From JARRNJ01 sp037385045 (GTDB lineage: Bacteria; Pseudomonadota; Gammaproteobacteria; JASBUN01), in contig JARRNJ010000055.1 of NCBI GenBank assembly GCA_037385045.1, positions 1-19,245 on the forward strand: a stretch of DNA of 19,245 bases, given 5' to 3'. Under the pieces are notes generated by a model, which had not been told where the DNA came from, made no database searches, and saw only the letters and a list, made by a program, of their open reading frames with translations. Made by a program: the position numbers and the translations under genes. Positions 13,219 through 19,245 of the stretch are shown one piece after another (position 1 is the first letter of the stretch; every line of letters begins with the position of its first letter).

Positions 13219-14721
13219 TCAGCGCCAGAATTCCCGCGATACCAGCAGAAACAGCGGGAACAGTTCCAGGCGCCCGAGCAGCATCGCGAACCAAAGCAGC
13301 CACTTGGCGGCATTGTTGAGAGAGCCGAAGTCAGAAGCGGTGCCCGCCAGGCCGACGCCCATGTTGTTGATGCATCCCGCCACGGACCCGAATGCGGTGA
13401 CGAAGTCGACGCCCGTCAGGGTAAGCCCGAACGACAGCACGCAGTAGCTGAAGATGTACAGGAAATAAAATCCCCAGACGGCCTCGATGACCCGCTCCGG
13501 CATGGCCCGCCGGCCGACCTTGACCGGGAATTGGGCCGCCGGATGAATCAACAGGCGGATCTCACGGGCGCTTTGTTTGTATAGGAGCAGGAAGCGGATG
13601 GCTTTGATGCCGCCGCAGGTTGACCCGACGCTGCCGCCGAAGAACGAAGCGAACAGCAGCAGCAGGACGATGGAGTGGGGCCAGTTGGGATAGCCTGCCG
13701 TCACCAGGCCGTTGTCGGCGGTGACCGAGGTGGCCTGGAAGAAGCCGTGGGCGATGGAGTCCCACAGCGAGAAGCGCCCGCTGACGAACAGGTAGGTGCA
13801 CACGAACGTGACGATGATGGCCAGCGTGGCGATGTAGAAACGAAATTCCGGGTTGCGCAGCAGGGGTTTCAGGCTCCAGGAATTCCAGGCGGTGAAGTAA
13901 AGGGCGAAGTTGACCCCCGCCAGGACCGTGAACACGCCCCCCACGACTTCGATGGCGGTGCTGTGAAAATAGCCGATGCTGGCGGAATGGGTCGAGAAAC
14001 CGCCCAGGGCCAGGGTGGCGAAACTGTGGGTGATGGCATCGAACGGGCCCATGCCGGCGGCCCAAAAGGCAACTGCGCAAGCCACGACCAACGAAATGTA
14101 TACCAGCCACAATCGTTTCGCGGTTTCGCGGATTCGCGGCGTGAGCTTCTCGTCTTTCATCGGCCCCGGCGTTTCGGCCTTGTACAACTGCATGCCGCCG
14201 ATACCGAACATCGGCAGAATGGCCACCGCGAGCACTACGATGCCCATGCCGCCGAGGAAGTTCAGCTGGGCGCGGTAATAAAGGATCGCGTGGGGCAGGG
14301 TGTCAAGATGTGACAGTACCGTCGCTCCGGTGGTGGTGAGTCCCGACGTGGCTTCGAATATTGCATCCGTAAACGGCATGTGCGGGTGCTTGGCGAGCAT
14401 GAACGGCAGGGCGCTCAACACCGACAGCGCCACCCAGAACAACACCACGATGAGGAAACCCTGGCGGTTGCGCAGTTCCAGCGGACGGCCGCGGAACGGC
14501 AGCCAGCACAGCAGGCCGGCGGCCAGCGTCAGCGTGAAGGTGTCCATGAACGGTACCGCGGCCCCGTCGCCGTAGTAGTAGGCGACGGCCAGAGGCGGCA
14601 GCATGGTGACGCTGACGATCAGCAACAGAAGCCCCAGGGTGGACAGCGCCGCTGCCAGGGACCGGGCGAGGAAGCTGGTGCCACCCGAGGCGGGTCGAAC
14701 GTCGGAAGGTAACGGTGGCAT
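13219..14721 (-). CDS. trkH: TrkH-family potassium uptake channel subunit
   Basis: A 500-residue inner-membrane protein of the TrkH/KtrB superfamily that forms the K+ pathway and normally works with the cytosolic NAD-binding subunit TrkA. Four pore-loop repeats are visible: SGLTTTGAT (126-134), LGGFSTHS (239-246), TSVTADNGLVTAG (331-343) and NNMGVGLAG (452-460), each flanked by hydrophobic helices. FGGSVGSTCGG (361-371) is the intramembrane loop typical of the family. ATG 14721 is preferred over the longer frame (to 14835), whose extra 38 residues are hydrophilic and unlike TrkH N-termini; its Shine-Dalgarno is weak. No trkA is in the window. It ends 25 bases from the convergent receptor gene. 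Confidence 0.95.
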   Translation of the reverse strand: MPPLPSDVRPASGGTSFLARSLAAALSTLGLLLLIVSVTMLPPLAVAYYYGDGAAVPFMDTFTLTLAAGLLCWLPFRGRPLELRNRQGFLIVVLFWVALSVLSALPFMLAKHPHMPFTDAIFEATSGLTTTGATVLSHLDTLPHAILYYRAQLNFLGGMGIVVLAVAILPMFGIGGMQLYKAETPGPMKDEKLTPRIRETAKRLWLVYISLVVACAVAFWAAGMGPFDAITHSFATLALGGFSTHSASIGYFHSTAIEVVGGVFTVLAGVNFALYFTAWNSWSLKPLLRNPEFRFYIATLAIIVTFVCTYLFVSGRFSLWDSIAHGFFQATSVTADNGLVTAGYPNWPHSIVLLLLFASFFGGSVGSTCGGIKAIRFLLLYKQSAREIRLLIHPAAQFPVKVGRRAMPERVIEAVWGFYFLYIFSYCVLSFGLTLTGVDFVTAFGSVAGCINNMGVGLAGTASDFGSLNNAAKWLLWFAMLLGRLELFPLFLLVSREFWR

Positions 14722-15067
14722 CTTCAGTGTGACTATGACCGTCCTGGAGGCGGTTGCGTGTGGCTTGTCGCGGTTGGCATGGGATATTAAGCAACAACGC
14801 GGCGCAGTGCCAGTGTCGACACTCGAGCCCGGCACGCGCGATTGCCAGGGTCCCCGAGCGATGGCGTCGGCGGGTTAGCGGCCGCGCATTTCGTCAGTTT
14901 CTGCGTGGGAAACCCGGCTCACCGCTACCGGCGGCTGCCCCAAGGAGGGGGCGGCTCAGCGACCGCCGCCGGTAGCGGATGCCGGCCCTGGGCGGGAGAT
15001 CACGGTTCACGGCGGCGGTTCGGATTTTCCGACGGGCCGTGGCGGTGGCAAACGGGTGTCAATAAAA
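14722..15067. other. Intergenic stretch between trkH and the DRR membrane gene
   Basis: No convincing gene. The left part is the upstream region of trkH. The middle holds a nested GC-rich hairpin (14922-14978). The sequence turns AT-rich after 15055, where a promoter for the gene at 15202 begins. Confidence 0.5.
14922..14978. other. Nested hairpin, 13-bp outer stem
   Basis: CCGCTACCGGCGG (14922-14934) and CCGCCGGTAGCGG (14966-14978) are exact reverse complements. Immediately inside, CTGCCCC (14935-14941) pairs with GGGGCGG (14948-14954) with one G-T wobble. The result is a stacked two-part hairpin. It lacks a U tract. It could be a structured RNA, a protein-binding palindrome or a REP-like relic. 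Confidence 0.6.
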
Positions 15068-15096
15068 TTTACATTGAATATCGGAACAACGATAAT
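15068..15096 (+). promoter_or_regulatory. Sigma-70-type promoter of the DRR membrane gene
   Basis: TTTACA (15068-15073) and GATAAT (15091-15096) are spaced by exactly 17 bases in an AT-rich patch. The predicted leader is about 100 bases. A 6-bp hairpin TTGCTT/AAGCAA (15096-15111) lies at the expected transcript start. Confidence 0.65.
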
Positions 15097-15201
15097 TGCT
15101 TCGGTAAGCAACTGATTGGAAGGGCCTATATACTCTTGGCGTCATTTTTGCTTCAATTGGGCGACCGATACCGGCTCTCTCACAGTGTGGATAATATAAT
15201 A

Positions 15202-15510
15202 ATGAAGGCGGTATTTTACATTCTGGCCATCGTTGGCATTGCCTTAATCGGCCTGGCGCTATACGTATTTTTGTTTGCCGCGCGAAATTTCGTTTCCGAA
15301 TCCCACAAACCTTCCGCCAAGACCACGACGGACACCGGGCCTTCGGTCACTCAGTTCCGCCCGCGCTCGACCCGCGATCGGCGCGGCGGACGCGAACGGC
15401 GGCGGTTCGCCGGCGAGGTGTTGTTCCCACTGGTCGACAGCAGCGGCAACACGGTCGAGGTCGATCGCCGTATTTATGAACGGCGTACCGGCACGGACCG
15501 GCGCGCCTGA
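15202..15510 (+). CDS. Membrane-anchored 'DRR' protein, 102 aa
   Basis: One N-terminal membrane helix (residues 5-26), then a hydrophilic, probably cytosolic tail: a Ser/Thr linker (32-52), a basic block STRDRRGGRERRRF (56-69), a short hydrophobic strand (GEVLFPLVDSSGN) and VDRRIYERRTGTDRRA at the end. Residues 76-90 align without gaps to residues 26-40 of the 59-residue protein at 1638-1817 (P, hydrophobic pair, D, G, V, DRR shared), and both have basic blocks before and DRR after. The anchored helix is the main difference. ATG 15202 has a poor Shine-Dalgarno (GTGGAT), but a good promoter lies 106 bases upstream. I do not recognise a described family. Inside-out topology is inferred from the basic tail following the helix. 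Confidence 0.72.
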   Translation: MKAVFYILAIVGIALIGLALYVFLFAARNFVSESHKPSAKTTTDTGPSVTQFRPRSTRDRRGGRERRRFAGEVLFPLVDSSGNTVEVDRRIYERRTGTDRRA

Positions 15511-15518
15511 TCCCAGTT

Positions 15519-15537
15519 GCCGCAGGCGGCGTGCGGC
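15519..15537. terminator. Short hairpin between convergent genes
   Basis: GCCGCA (15519-15524) and TGCGGC (15532-15537) pair around a 7-base loop in the 36 bases between two convergent stops. There is no U tract; a weak candidate for a shared 3' end. Confidence 0.3.
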
Positions 15538-15546
15538 GCCGGGCGC

Positions 15547-15909
15547 TCAGTAGCGTTCAAAGTGGGAAAAGAAGAACCCGCCACCGCAACGTTTGAAACG
15601 CAAGGGATCCCCCACGCGTCGTTTGCCGCTGTTCACCAGCACCCGGTTGGCTTCCTCATCGACTGAGAAACTCAGCTCGTCGACGCGGTGCTCCGCGTAG
15701 ATGGGGCCAAACCGGTTCATGACATACCCCGCCGGGTAGCCCACCGACGCACCGCACGCAATGTACTCCAGCATCGCCAGGTTCCGATGGATCATGGACG
15801 CGACGAAGGTCCGCGCGGCTTCGTGGAGCGTGGCGTTGATCGGCTGCCCGCCGGTTGCGGGCCAATGTTGAACGGGCCCGATCGGCGTTGGGTCCAAAGC
15901 GCTGGGCAT
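15547..15909 (-). CDS. Hypothetical protein, 120 aa
   Basis: The start ATG 15909 is supported by AAAGGGGGG 4 bases upstream on the minus strand. The product has a Pro-rich N-terminus (1-25), a helical centre (LHEAARTFVASMIHRNLAMLEYIACGAS, about 28-55), then GYPAGYVMNRFGPIYAEHRVDEL. A strand-rich part with regular polar/hydrophobic alternation (SFSVDEEANRVLVNSG) and a C-terminus KRCGGGFFFSHFERY close it. There is no signal peptide or membrane helix; two Cys (52 and 111) are spread apart. A longer frame to 16113 would add 68 Arg/Pro-rich residues and is not favoured. I do not recognise the family. The balanced composition and the Shine-Dalgarno support a real gene. Confidence 0.68.
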   Translation of the reverse strand: MPSALDPTPIGPVQHWPATGGQPINATLHEAARTFVASMIHRNLAMLEYIACGASVGYPAGYVMNRFGPIYAEHRVDELSFSVDEEANRVLVNSGKRRVGDPLRFKRCGGGFFFSHFERY

Positions 15910-16073
15910 GGGTCCCCCCTTTGTTTGTTGATGATTAGCAATGCACCGAGTGAGCCGGGACGGGTTCGTGGCCGCCGATGGTGCGCCGCGCCAGGGCCGA
16001 TAGCGGCGTCGGATGCGGGCACAACCATACATTGCCCATATGACAGGTTGATGGCGGGGGGCGGGGAGCCGCA

Positions 16074-16100
16074 GAAAAAAAGCCCCGCGACAGCGGGGCT
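16074..16100 (-). terminator. Canonical rho-independent terminator, minus strand
   Basis: On the minus strand AGCCCCGC, a TGTC loop and GCGGGGCT are followed by seven Ts (complement of the A-run 16074-16080). The stem is a perfect 8 bp. It serves a transcript coming from the right, where only the gene remnant at 16191-16374 is seen. Confidence 0.85.
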
Positions 16101-16190
16101 CAAATGGAATCAACTACACACACAAACGGTCGAAAAAAATATGGCACAAATGGCGCCTCGGTCCTTTGACTTGAGTCAATACAGCGGGCC

Positions 16191-16374
16191 TCAGCCGCGG
16201 GTGCCACCGGCGATCAACAGCAGGTCGTGCTCCATGGATTGCAGCCGCGCGTTGCCGCCCCTGTGCTGATGCAGCAGGTTGTGCAGGTCCACGCTGAGGG
16301 CAAATCCCTGTCACGGGACCGTCAGCAGCAGCACCAGGGCCCAGGAGCGCAGGCGGCACCGGAGCGGTGCGCAT
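16191..16374 (-). pseudogene. Probable remnant of a small exported-protein gene
   Basis: In one minus frame a signal-peptide-like segment LRSWALVLLLTVP is followed by TGA (16311-16313). The same frame then continues for 39 codons (QGFALSVDLHNLLHQHRGG...IAGGTRG) to TGA at 16191. Restoring TGA to TGG would give ...LLLTVPWQGFALS, a normal signal-peptide end. The only nearby ATG (16374) lies in another frame, so a second lesion is likely. An intact terminator lies about 90 bases downstream, as expected for an old transcription unit. Alternatively the 39 codons are chance. Family unknown. Confidence 0.38.
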
Positions 16375-16879
16375 TCGCCGCCGTCGTTCGCCGCGGCTCG
16401 GTGCGCAACGGCCTGCCCTCCGTTGCCGGCTGACGGAATCGGATAGCCAGCGCGTGCAGTCACGCTGTACTGGCCGTCAGCGGATCCGTTGCGGGGGTGT
16501 TGCTTCACGGTGATTGGCCTTCGTTGTGGCGGTCTGCAACGCCGTGGGCAAGCGGCGGCAACCGGTATTCGGCGATCGCGCCCCCGGGGTCCCGGATCGC
16601 CAAGCGGCGCAGCGAAGCCGGGTCTGCCCGGTGCCGCTTGAGCCGTGCGTCAGTGGTGGCGTCCGGACGTCGTTCGGCGTCGGGGTGTTTGCGGTCTGCG
16701 GGCGTTGGGCAGTCGACGGGCGACCATTTATGCGATCGTCAGCAGCGCCGCAGCGACACGGAAACAGGCGCTTAAGCCGGTGAATGGGTCAGCGGGGGCG
16801 ATTTGCACAGCTGAGCGTGCGTGAAATCCACCGGCGCCAACTGTGGCGTCAGTGACTCGGAGCGCGGCGCGGGTGGAAT
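16375..16879. other. Intergenic stretch with no convincing gene
   Basis: Two overlapping plus-strand frames (16497-16775 and 16514-16783) give Arg/Ser/Gly-rich products without domains, and no Shine-Dalgarno supports them. No tRNA-like or repeat structure was seen. It may contain the decayed 5' part and promoter of the remnant on the minus strand. Confidence 0.45.
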
Positions 16880-16920
16880 GCGGGCGAGGAGCCAACCGGT
16901 CCTCGCCCGCGACGGTTGGC
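16880..16920. terminator. Two mutually exclusive hairpins after the HiPIP gene
   Basis: GCGGGCGAGGA (16880-16890) pairs perfectly with TCCTCGCCCGC (16900-16910), an 11-bp stem. Its loop base run GCCAACCG (16891-16898) is also the exact complement of CGGTTGGC (16913-16920). The second stem overlaps the first, so the region could switch or form a pseudoknot. It starts about 35 bases beyond the HiPIP stop. No U tract. Confidence 0.55.
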
Positions 16921-16955
16921 GCTACACCCGGCCGGGTGTCGGCGCCGTGGGTCGA

Positions 16956-17249
16956 TCAGGACTTGGGAGCCCAGGCGAGGCAATAGCCATGCGGGCTGAT
17001 GTCACCGGCTACCACCTTGCAGGTGCCCATGGCGGTCGCGGTCTTCCCGGGAATGAACTGCATGCAGTTGCTGCAATCCTTCTTGCCGTTCGGCGTGTCG
17101 CGGTACTGCATGGCCGCCTTGGGCGCTTTCGCCGCTTCAGCCGGCCGGCTGGTCAGGGCCGCTGGCACCACCACGGCCATGCCGGCCACGGTTGCGGCGC
17201 CTTTGAGCAGCGAACGCCGGGAAATCTTGTTTTTCAAGCGGTCTGTCAT
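16956..17249 (-). CDS. High-potential iron-sulfur protein (HiPIP), Tat-exported
   Basis: A 97-residue periplasmic electron carrier. A Tat signal (SRRSLLKG, residues 10-17, then a hydrophobic segment to about 40) is followed by a mature part with the four cluster cysteines C59, C62, C77 and C90 in the HiPIP pattern. The ending GTCKVVAGDISPHGYCLAW resembles the Iro-type HiPIPs of iron and sulfur oxidisers. It carries a [4Fe-4S] cluster and would shuttle electrons between a quinol-oxidising complex and a terminal oxidase or reaction partner. ATG 17249 has AAGGAGA 7 bases upstream. It lies 260 bases downstream of the Rieske gene on the same strand, with hairpins in between, so cotranscription is uncertain. 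Confidence 0.93.
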   Translation of the reverse strand: MTDRLKNKISRRSLLKGAATVAGMAVVVPAALTSRPAEAAKAPKAAMQYRDTPNGKKDCSNCMQFIPGKTATAMGTCKVVAGDISPHGYCLAWAPKS

Positions 17250-17420
17250 GATTACTTCTCCTTAACGTTTTCGCGTAATACTACCAAGTGAATGTCGAAG
17301 CCGCGTCGAGAAATGTCAACCGGTCGCCTTACCCTTGTTCCTGTCCGGGTCTCGCAACCAGCCTTTGCCGACGCCGGACCGGATCGGCCAGTGCCGCTGG
17401 TCCACGGAGGGCATAGCTGC

Positions 17421-17447
17421 CCGCAGCCGGATCCACCTCGGCTGCGG
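17421..17447. other. Hairpin between Rieske and HiPIP genes
   Basis: CCGCAGCCG (17421-17429) pairs perfectly with CGGCTGCGG (17439-17447) around a 9-base loop. It may separate the two transcripts or protect the 3' end of the Rieske mRNA. No U tract. Confidence 0.4.
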
Positions 17448-17487
17448 CTGTCGTGTACCCGGATTCCGGCAGGCCGGTTGGGGGGCG

Positions 17488-17506
17488 TAACCGCCGGCCC
17501 CGGTTA
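17488..17506 (-). terminator. Short hairpin just after the Rieske stop
   Basis: TAACCG (17488-17493) and CGGTTA (17501-17506) flank a 7-base GC loop, beginning three bases past the Rieske stop codon. Weak by itself. Confidence 0.3.
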
Positions 17507-17509
17507 GCG

Positions 17510-18139
17510 TCACCAGGTTTCGGGATGCCAGTTTTTCTGTTGGCCGGATTTCGTTTCGCCGATCCGCACCATCGTCTCGTTGATGAAGTAGTAGGGCGGC
17601 ACCGGCAGGTTCAACGGGGCTGGCGATCCCTCGAGTACGCGACCGGCCAAATCATACCGCGAACCGTGGCAGGGACAAAAGAATCCGCCCTTCCAGTCCG
17701 GTCCGAGATCCGGGGGGGCCACCTGGGGACGGTAGGTGGGTACGCAACCCAGGTGGGTGCAGATGGCCACACAAACAAAAACCTCAGGTTTTAGCGAACG
17801 GTGCTCGTTCTGGCAGTCGGCGAGCTGTTGCGGAGCCTGGGACTTGGGATCCTTGCAGCGGGAATTCTCCTCCGGCAGGGTCTTCAACTGCGCGGTGGTG
17901 CGGTTCAGGATCCAGATCGGGCGGGAACGCCACTTGACAGTCATCAACTGGCCGGGGTCAAGCTTGCTGAAATCGCCATTGACCGGCGCCCCGGCGGCGA
18001 TGGCCCGCGCGCTGGGTTCCATCGACTCGACAAATGGCACGGCTGCGGCGACTACACCGGCCCCGCCCACCACGGTTGTGGTGGCAACCAGGAACCGCCG
18101 TCGCCGCATGTCCACCGGTGGCTTCGCATCATCGCTCAT
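17510..18139 (-). CDS. petA: Rieske iron-sulfur protein (bc1-type)
   Basis: A 209-residue membrane-anchored [2Fe-2S] protein. The N-terminal twin-arginine-type RRRRFLVAT (12-20) and one membrane helix (about 17-36) precede a hinge rich in Ala (44-51). The soluble domain carries the cluster ligands in CTHLGC (127-132) and CPCHGS (155-160), with GSPAPLNLPVPPY (171-183) as the Pro loop. Length fits ubiquinol-cytochrome c reductase subunits. ATG 18139 has AAGGAG 5 bases upstream. Normally petA is followed by cytochrome b and c1 genes; here the next minus-strand gene is a HiPIP, so it is an orphan in this window. It could serve a bc1 complex encoded elsewhere or a specialised quinol:HiPIP pathway. 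Confidence 0.93.
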   Translation of the reverse strand: MSDDAKPPVDMRRRRFLVATTTVVGGAGVVAAAVPFVESMEPSARAIAAGAPVNGDFSKLDPGQLMTVKWRSRPIWILNRTTAQLKTLPEENSRCKDPKSQAPQQLADCQNEHRSLKPEVFVCVAICTHLGCVPTYRPQVAPPDLGPDWKGGFFCPCHGSRYDLAGRVLEGSPAPLNLPVPPYYFINETMVRIGETKSGQQKNWHPETW

Positions 18140-18284
18140 CGATACTCCTTACTTTGACAACATCACGATAAAACTTACACGGAGAGAGACCGGCCCCCTG
18201 TCTGGACACAGTACCTGCTTGGATCGGCGTCCGCGGCTGACGGGGGGCACCGGGTTTGATGCACGGAGGGTCAAACACACCGAT

Positions 18285-18353
18285 GCATCGTAACCCAAGG
18301 GGCAAGACCCATGCCACCCCGGGCATGGTGTATGGGCGTTGTCATCACGATGC
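18285..18353. other. Candidate structured RNA or palindromic site
   Basis: An outer pair GCATCGT (18285-18291) with ACGATGC (18347-18353) encloses an inner hairpin CCATGCC (18309-18315) with GGCATGG (18322-18328). CCCAT (18308-18312) could alternatively pair with ATGGG (18332-18336). Confidence 0.3.
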
Positions 18354-18407
18354 TGCAGTCAAAACGGGTACGGGAGATAACTGGTCGAAACTAAGGAAAA
18401 AAACAAC

Positions 18408-18467
18408 ATGCGCAAAAAGGGTGTGGAAATGCCCCTCGTTGCCATGCGCGCCGCGACGACAAAATAA
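18408..18467 (+). CDS. Possible 19-aa peptide, low confidence
   Basis: ATG 18408 with AAGGA 10 bases upstream opens a 19-codon frame (MRKKGVEMPLVAMRAATTK, then TAA). A terminator-like hairpin follows 25 bases later. The Shine-Dalgarno spacing is long and the frame may be chance. No family is recognised. Confidence 0.2.
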   Translation: MRKKGVEMPLVAMRAATTK

Positions 18468-18491
18468 CCGTTGTTGTAGATGGTGCATTAT

Positions 18492-18510
18492 GCCCGCAAT
18501 CGGGGCTTTT
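18492..18510 (+). terminator. Hairpin with T run
   Basis: GCCCG (18492-18496), loop CAAT, then CGGGGC (18501-18506) with one bulged G, followed by TTTT. It lies just beyond the stop of the convergent minus-strand gene at 18524 and could end transcripts from the left. Confidence 0.45.
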
Positions 18511-18523
18511 CCCCCACCGGCCG

Positions 18524-19189
18524 TCAGGGCCGGCCGCCGCTCTTCAGTGCGTCCAATGCCGACAGCACCGAGTTGGCGGTGTTGATGATTTTGGCGTTTG
18601 CGCGCACGTGCGCGAGGTCCGTCAGCAGCGTGTCCATTCGCGCGGCCGCATCCGCAGCGTGGCGTTTCACGACCAGTGGCCTGGCAAGACTCCATTGCCG
18701 CTGCAGCTCGGCCATGCGTTTCTTAAGCAGACCGTAATCGTCGGGAAATCGCGGCAGCAGTACGATCTCCCGCGCCAGGTAGGCCATGGACGCCAGCCGG
18801 TATTGCAGCGCCGTGAGGTTCGGGCGATCCACATCGATGGCCAGGGCGCTGATCTGATTTGCCACCAGGGCGGCCTGCAACGGTTGGCTTGCCCGTTCGG
18901 TGAGCTGCTGCAGCTGAAACTGAAGGCTGTTGTAGACCCGCAGGGTGGACACCGGCAGCTTCTGGCGGATGATCCGGTCTTCCATCTCGGCCGTGCGGTC
19001 GACGATGCGGCCTACGCTTATGCGTGCGGCTCGCCAGTCGTTTTGCAGGCACAGCCCAACCGCCTTGCCGGCCTGTTGGGCGATGACGGCAACCGGGTCG
19101 GTGGCAGCAGCCGCTGCCGACGGGACATGTGCCAGACAACAGCCGATCAGGACAACGAGAATTGCCTCGAAGCTAATTGCGCGTTTCAT
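18524..19189 (-). CDS. Exported helical protein of unknown function
   Basis: A 221-residue protein with an N-terminal signal (MKRAISFEAILVVLIGCC..., residues 1-28). Both a lipobox-like LIGC (14-17) and an ASA/AAA-type signal peptidase I region (24-29) are visible, so it is either a lipoprotein or a soluble periplasmic protein. The mature part is almost entirely helical, Leu/Ala/Arg-rich, with heptad-like runs (VYNSLQFQLQQLTERASQ; LKKRMAELQRQW; MDTLLTDLAHVRANAK), suggesting a helical bundle. No cofactor motif is present. ATG 19189 is used: GGAGG lies 8 bases upstream, while TTG 19204 would overlap it. The neighbours give no clue to its role; I do not recognise the family. Confidence 0.8.
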   Translation of the reverse strand: MKRAISFEAILVVLIGCCLAHVPSAAAAATDPVAVIAQQAGKAVGLCLQNDWRAARISVGRIVDRTAEMEDRIIRQKLPVSTLRVYNSLQFQLQQLTERASQPLQAALVANQISALAIDVDRPNLTALQYRLASMAYLAREIVLLPRFPDDYGLLKKRMAELQRQWSLARPLVVKRHAADAAARMDTLLTDLAHVRANAKIINTANSVLSALDALKSGGRP

Positions 19190-19245
19190 CGTTGAAGCCT
19201 CCAAACACGGGTGAGACGGAAGCAGCCATGCGTTCAGCGAAGCCA
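19190..19245. other. Window end
   Basis: Contains the Shine-Dalgarno GGAGG (minus) of the gene at 18524. Nothing else can be assigned before the edge. Confidence 0.5.

Larger units (their letters stand above)
18140..18523. other. Intergenic stretch upstream of the Rieske gene
   Basis: No ordinary gene. It holds stem-forming sequence (18285-18353), a possible 19-codon leader peptide (18408-18467) and a hairpin with TTTT (18492-18510). These three lie in order on the plus strand and could form one short transcript. The left part contains the Rieske promoter, which I could not place. Confidence 0.45.

Noticed and set aside
9645..16520. Shared 13-mer ACGGTGATTGGCC near 9645 and near 16508
   Set aside because: Similarity fades at once on both sides; chance or minor repeat, with no consistent context.
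16497..16783. Plus-strand open frames in the region before the HiPIP gene
   Set aside because: Overlapping frames with Arg/Ser/Gly-rich products, no domains and no ribosome binding sites.

Overview
The window is a GC-rich proteobacterial chromosome segment, most likely from a chemolithotrophic, possibly acidophilic, gammaproteobacterium. That placement is inferred from gene content: a Tat-exported high-potential iron-sulfur protein of the Iro/HiPIP type, a Rieske protein, a type II NADH dehydrogenase, a diheme c-type cytochrome, a copper operon, and REP-like palindromes of a kind common in Gammaproteobacteria. No rRNA, tRNA, CRISPR array, transposase or phage gene was seen.

Layout. 1-61 is the right part of a REP-like inverted pair, followed by about 670 bases with no convincing gene. 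729-1817 holds a PilZ protein and two very small genes: a 56-residue helical protein, and a GTG-started 59-residue arginine-rich protein with a strong Shine-Dalgarno. 1874-3184 (minus) is type II NADH dehydrogenase; upstream of it lie a 17-bp minisatellite (3434-3642) and a perfect 30-bp inverted REP pair (3677-3764). 3897-8119 (minus) is a five-gene copper operon: MerR regulator, CopA ATPase, CopZ-like chaperone, glutaredoxin-like protein and an exported diheme cytochrome with a Met-rich N-terminus. It is read from a MerR-type promoter at 8213-8244.

8431-13193 (plus) is the most unusual part. Its four genes are a PadR-like DNA-binding domain fused to a periplasmic-binding-protein-like sensor domain; a bacterial protein resembling the N-terminal part of archaeal TiaS; a six-helix membrane protein of S-component size and topology; and a TonB-dependent receptor carrying a run of 22 glycines. 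The gene set reads as a candidate ligand-sensing and uptake system, with unknown ligand.

13219-14721 (minus) is the TrkH potassium channel subunit. 15202-15510 is a membrane-anchored protein that shares a gap-free module with the 59-residue protein near the window start; together they look like an undescribed 'DRR' miniprotein family. 15547-15909 is an unknown protein, and 16191-16374 is a probable gene remnant sitting in front of an intact terminator. 16956-18139 (minus) carries a HiPIP gene and a Rieske gene without cytochrome b or c1 beside them. 18524-19189 is an exported helical protein of unknown function.
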